From NCBI GenBank assembly GCA_964563855.1, contig CAZLYU010000043.1, positions 1-31,249 of the forward strand: a stretch of DNA of 31,249 bases, read 5' to 3'. Origin of the DNA: JAFGRR01 sp964563855 (lineage in GTDB: Bacteria; Planctomycetota; Phycisphaerae; UBA1845; Fen-1342). Both the position numbers and the translations under genes were made by a program. The notes beneath the pieces are model-generated. The model was not told the origin of the DNA, did not search any database, and saw only the letters and a list, made by a program, of their open reading frames with translations. Of the stretch, positions 31,230-31,249 are shown in pieces; position 1 is the first letter of the stretch; the number at the start of each line of letters is the position of its first letter.

Positions 31230-31249
31230 GGGGGGGGGGGGCGGCGGCA

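Overview
The window is about 31 kb of GC-rich DNA that looks like a planctomycete, probably from the Phycisphaerae side. The signs are a pseudopilin with a C-terminal H-X9-DG motif, dockerin-like calcium-loop tails on secreted proteins, an exosortase with PEP-CTERM substrates, and an AraR-type GntR/LacI hybrid regulator. The phylum call is inference from protein character. No rRNA, phage, insertion sequence or CRISPR array was seen.

Region 1 (about 1-12,150, all minus strand) is one tightly packed exopolysaccharide/exosortase operon, read from 12,143 down past the left edge. In order it encodes a FixJ-like regulator with a degenerate receiver, a zinc-ribbon membrane protein, a degenerate nucleotidyltransferase with a hexapeptide domain, a Wzc-type tyrosine autokinase, a polyprenyl-phosphate sugar transferase, an exosortase, an EpsI-type partner, a WecG/TagA glycosyltransferase fused to a Wzx-like flippase, a GT4 glycosyltransferase and the start of a Wzy/O-antigen-ligase-like membrane protein. 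Most junctions are 4-base ATGA/GTGA overlaps. The genes could together prime, extend, flip, polymerise and control the length of a surface polysaccharide. The exosortase would process PEP-CTERM proteins.

Region 2 (about 12,300-18,100) is mixed housekeeping: a family 2 glycosyltransferase divergent from a D-lactate-dehydrogenase-type 2-hydroxyacid dehydrogenase, a small secreted protein, tRNA-Lys(TTT) with a convincing promoter, a hairpin-rich spacer and a CHASE3-type chemoreceptor.

Region 3 (about 18,150-28,000) looks like a carbohydrate-use locus. A GntR/LacI hybrid regulator sits opposite a pseudopilin gene and a secreted dockerin-like protein gene, and is followed by a PhyH-type dioxygenase gene. 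A three-gene minus-strand operon encodes a UroD-family methyltransferase-like protein, a CocE/NonD hydrolase and a large secreted glycoside hydrolase. The glycoside hydrolase tail and the small secreted protein share a long module that I do not recognise as a named domain. The regulatory spacers carry ATTTGT/ACAAAT and TTGATATATCAA palindromes beside good promoters.

Region 4 (about 28,300-31,249) holds three PEP-CTERM genes, two on plus and one on minus, meeting at a strong shared terminator. They are likely substrates of the exosortase in region 1. The window ends in a 29-bp direct repeat and a run of 13 G.
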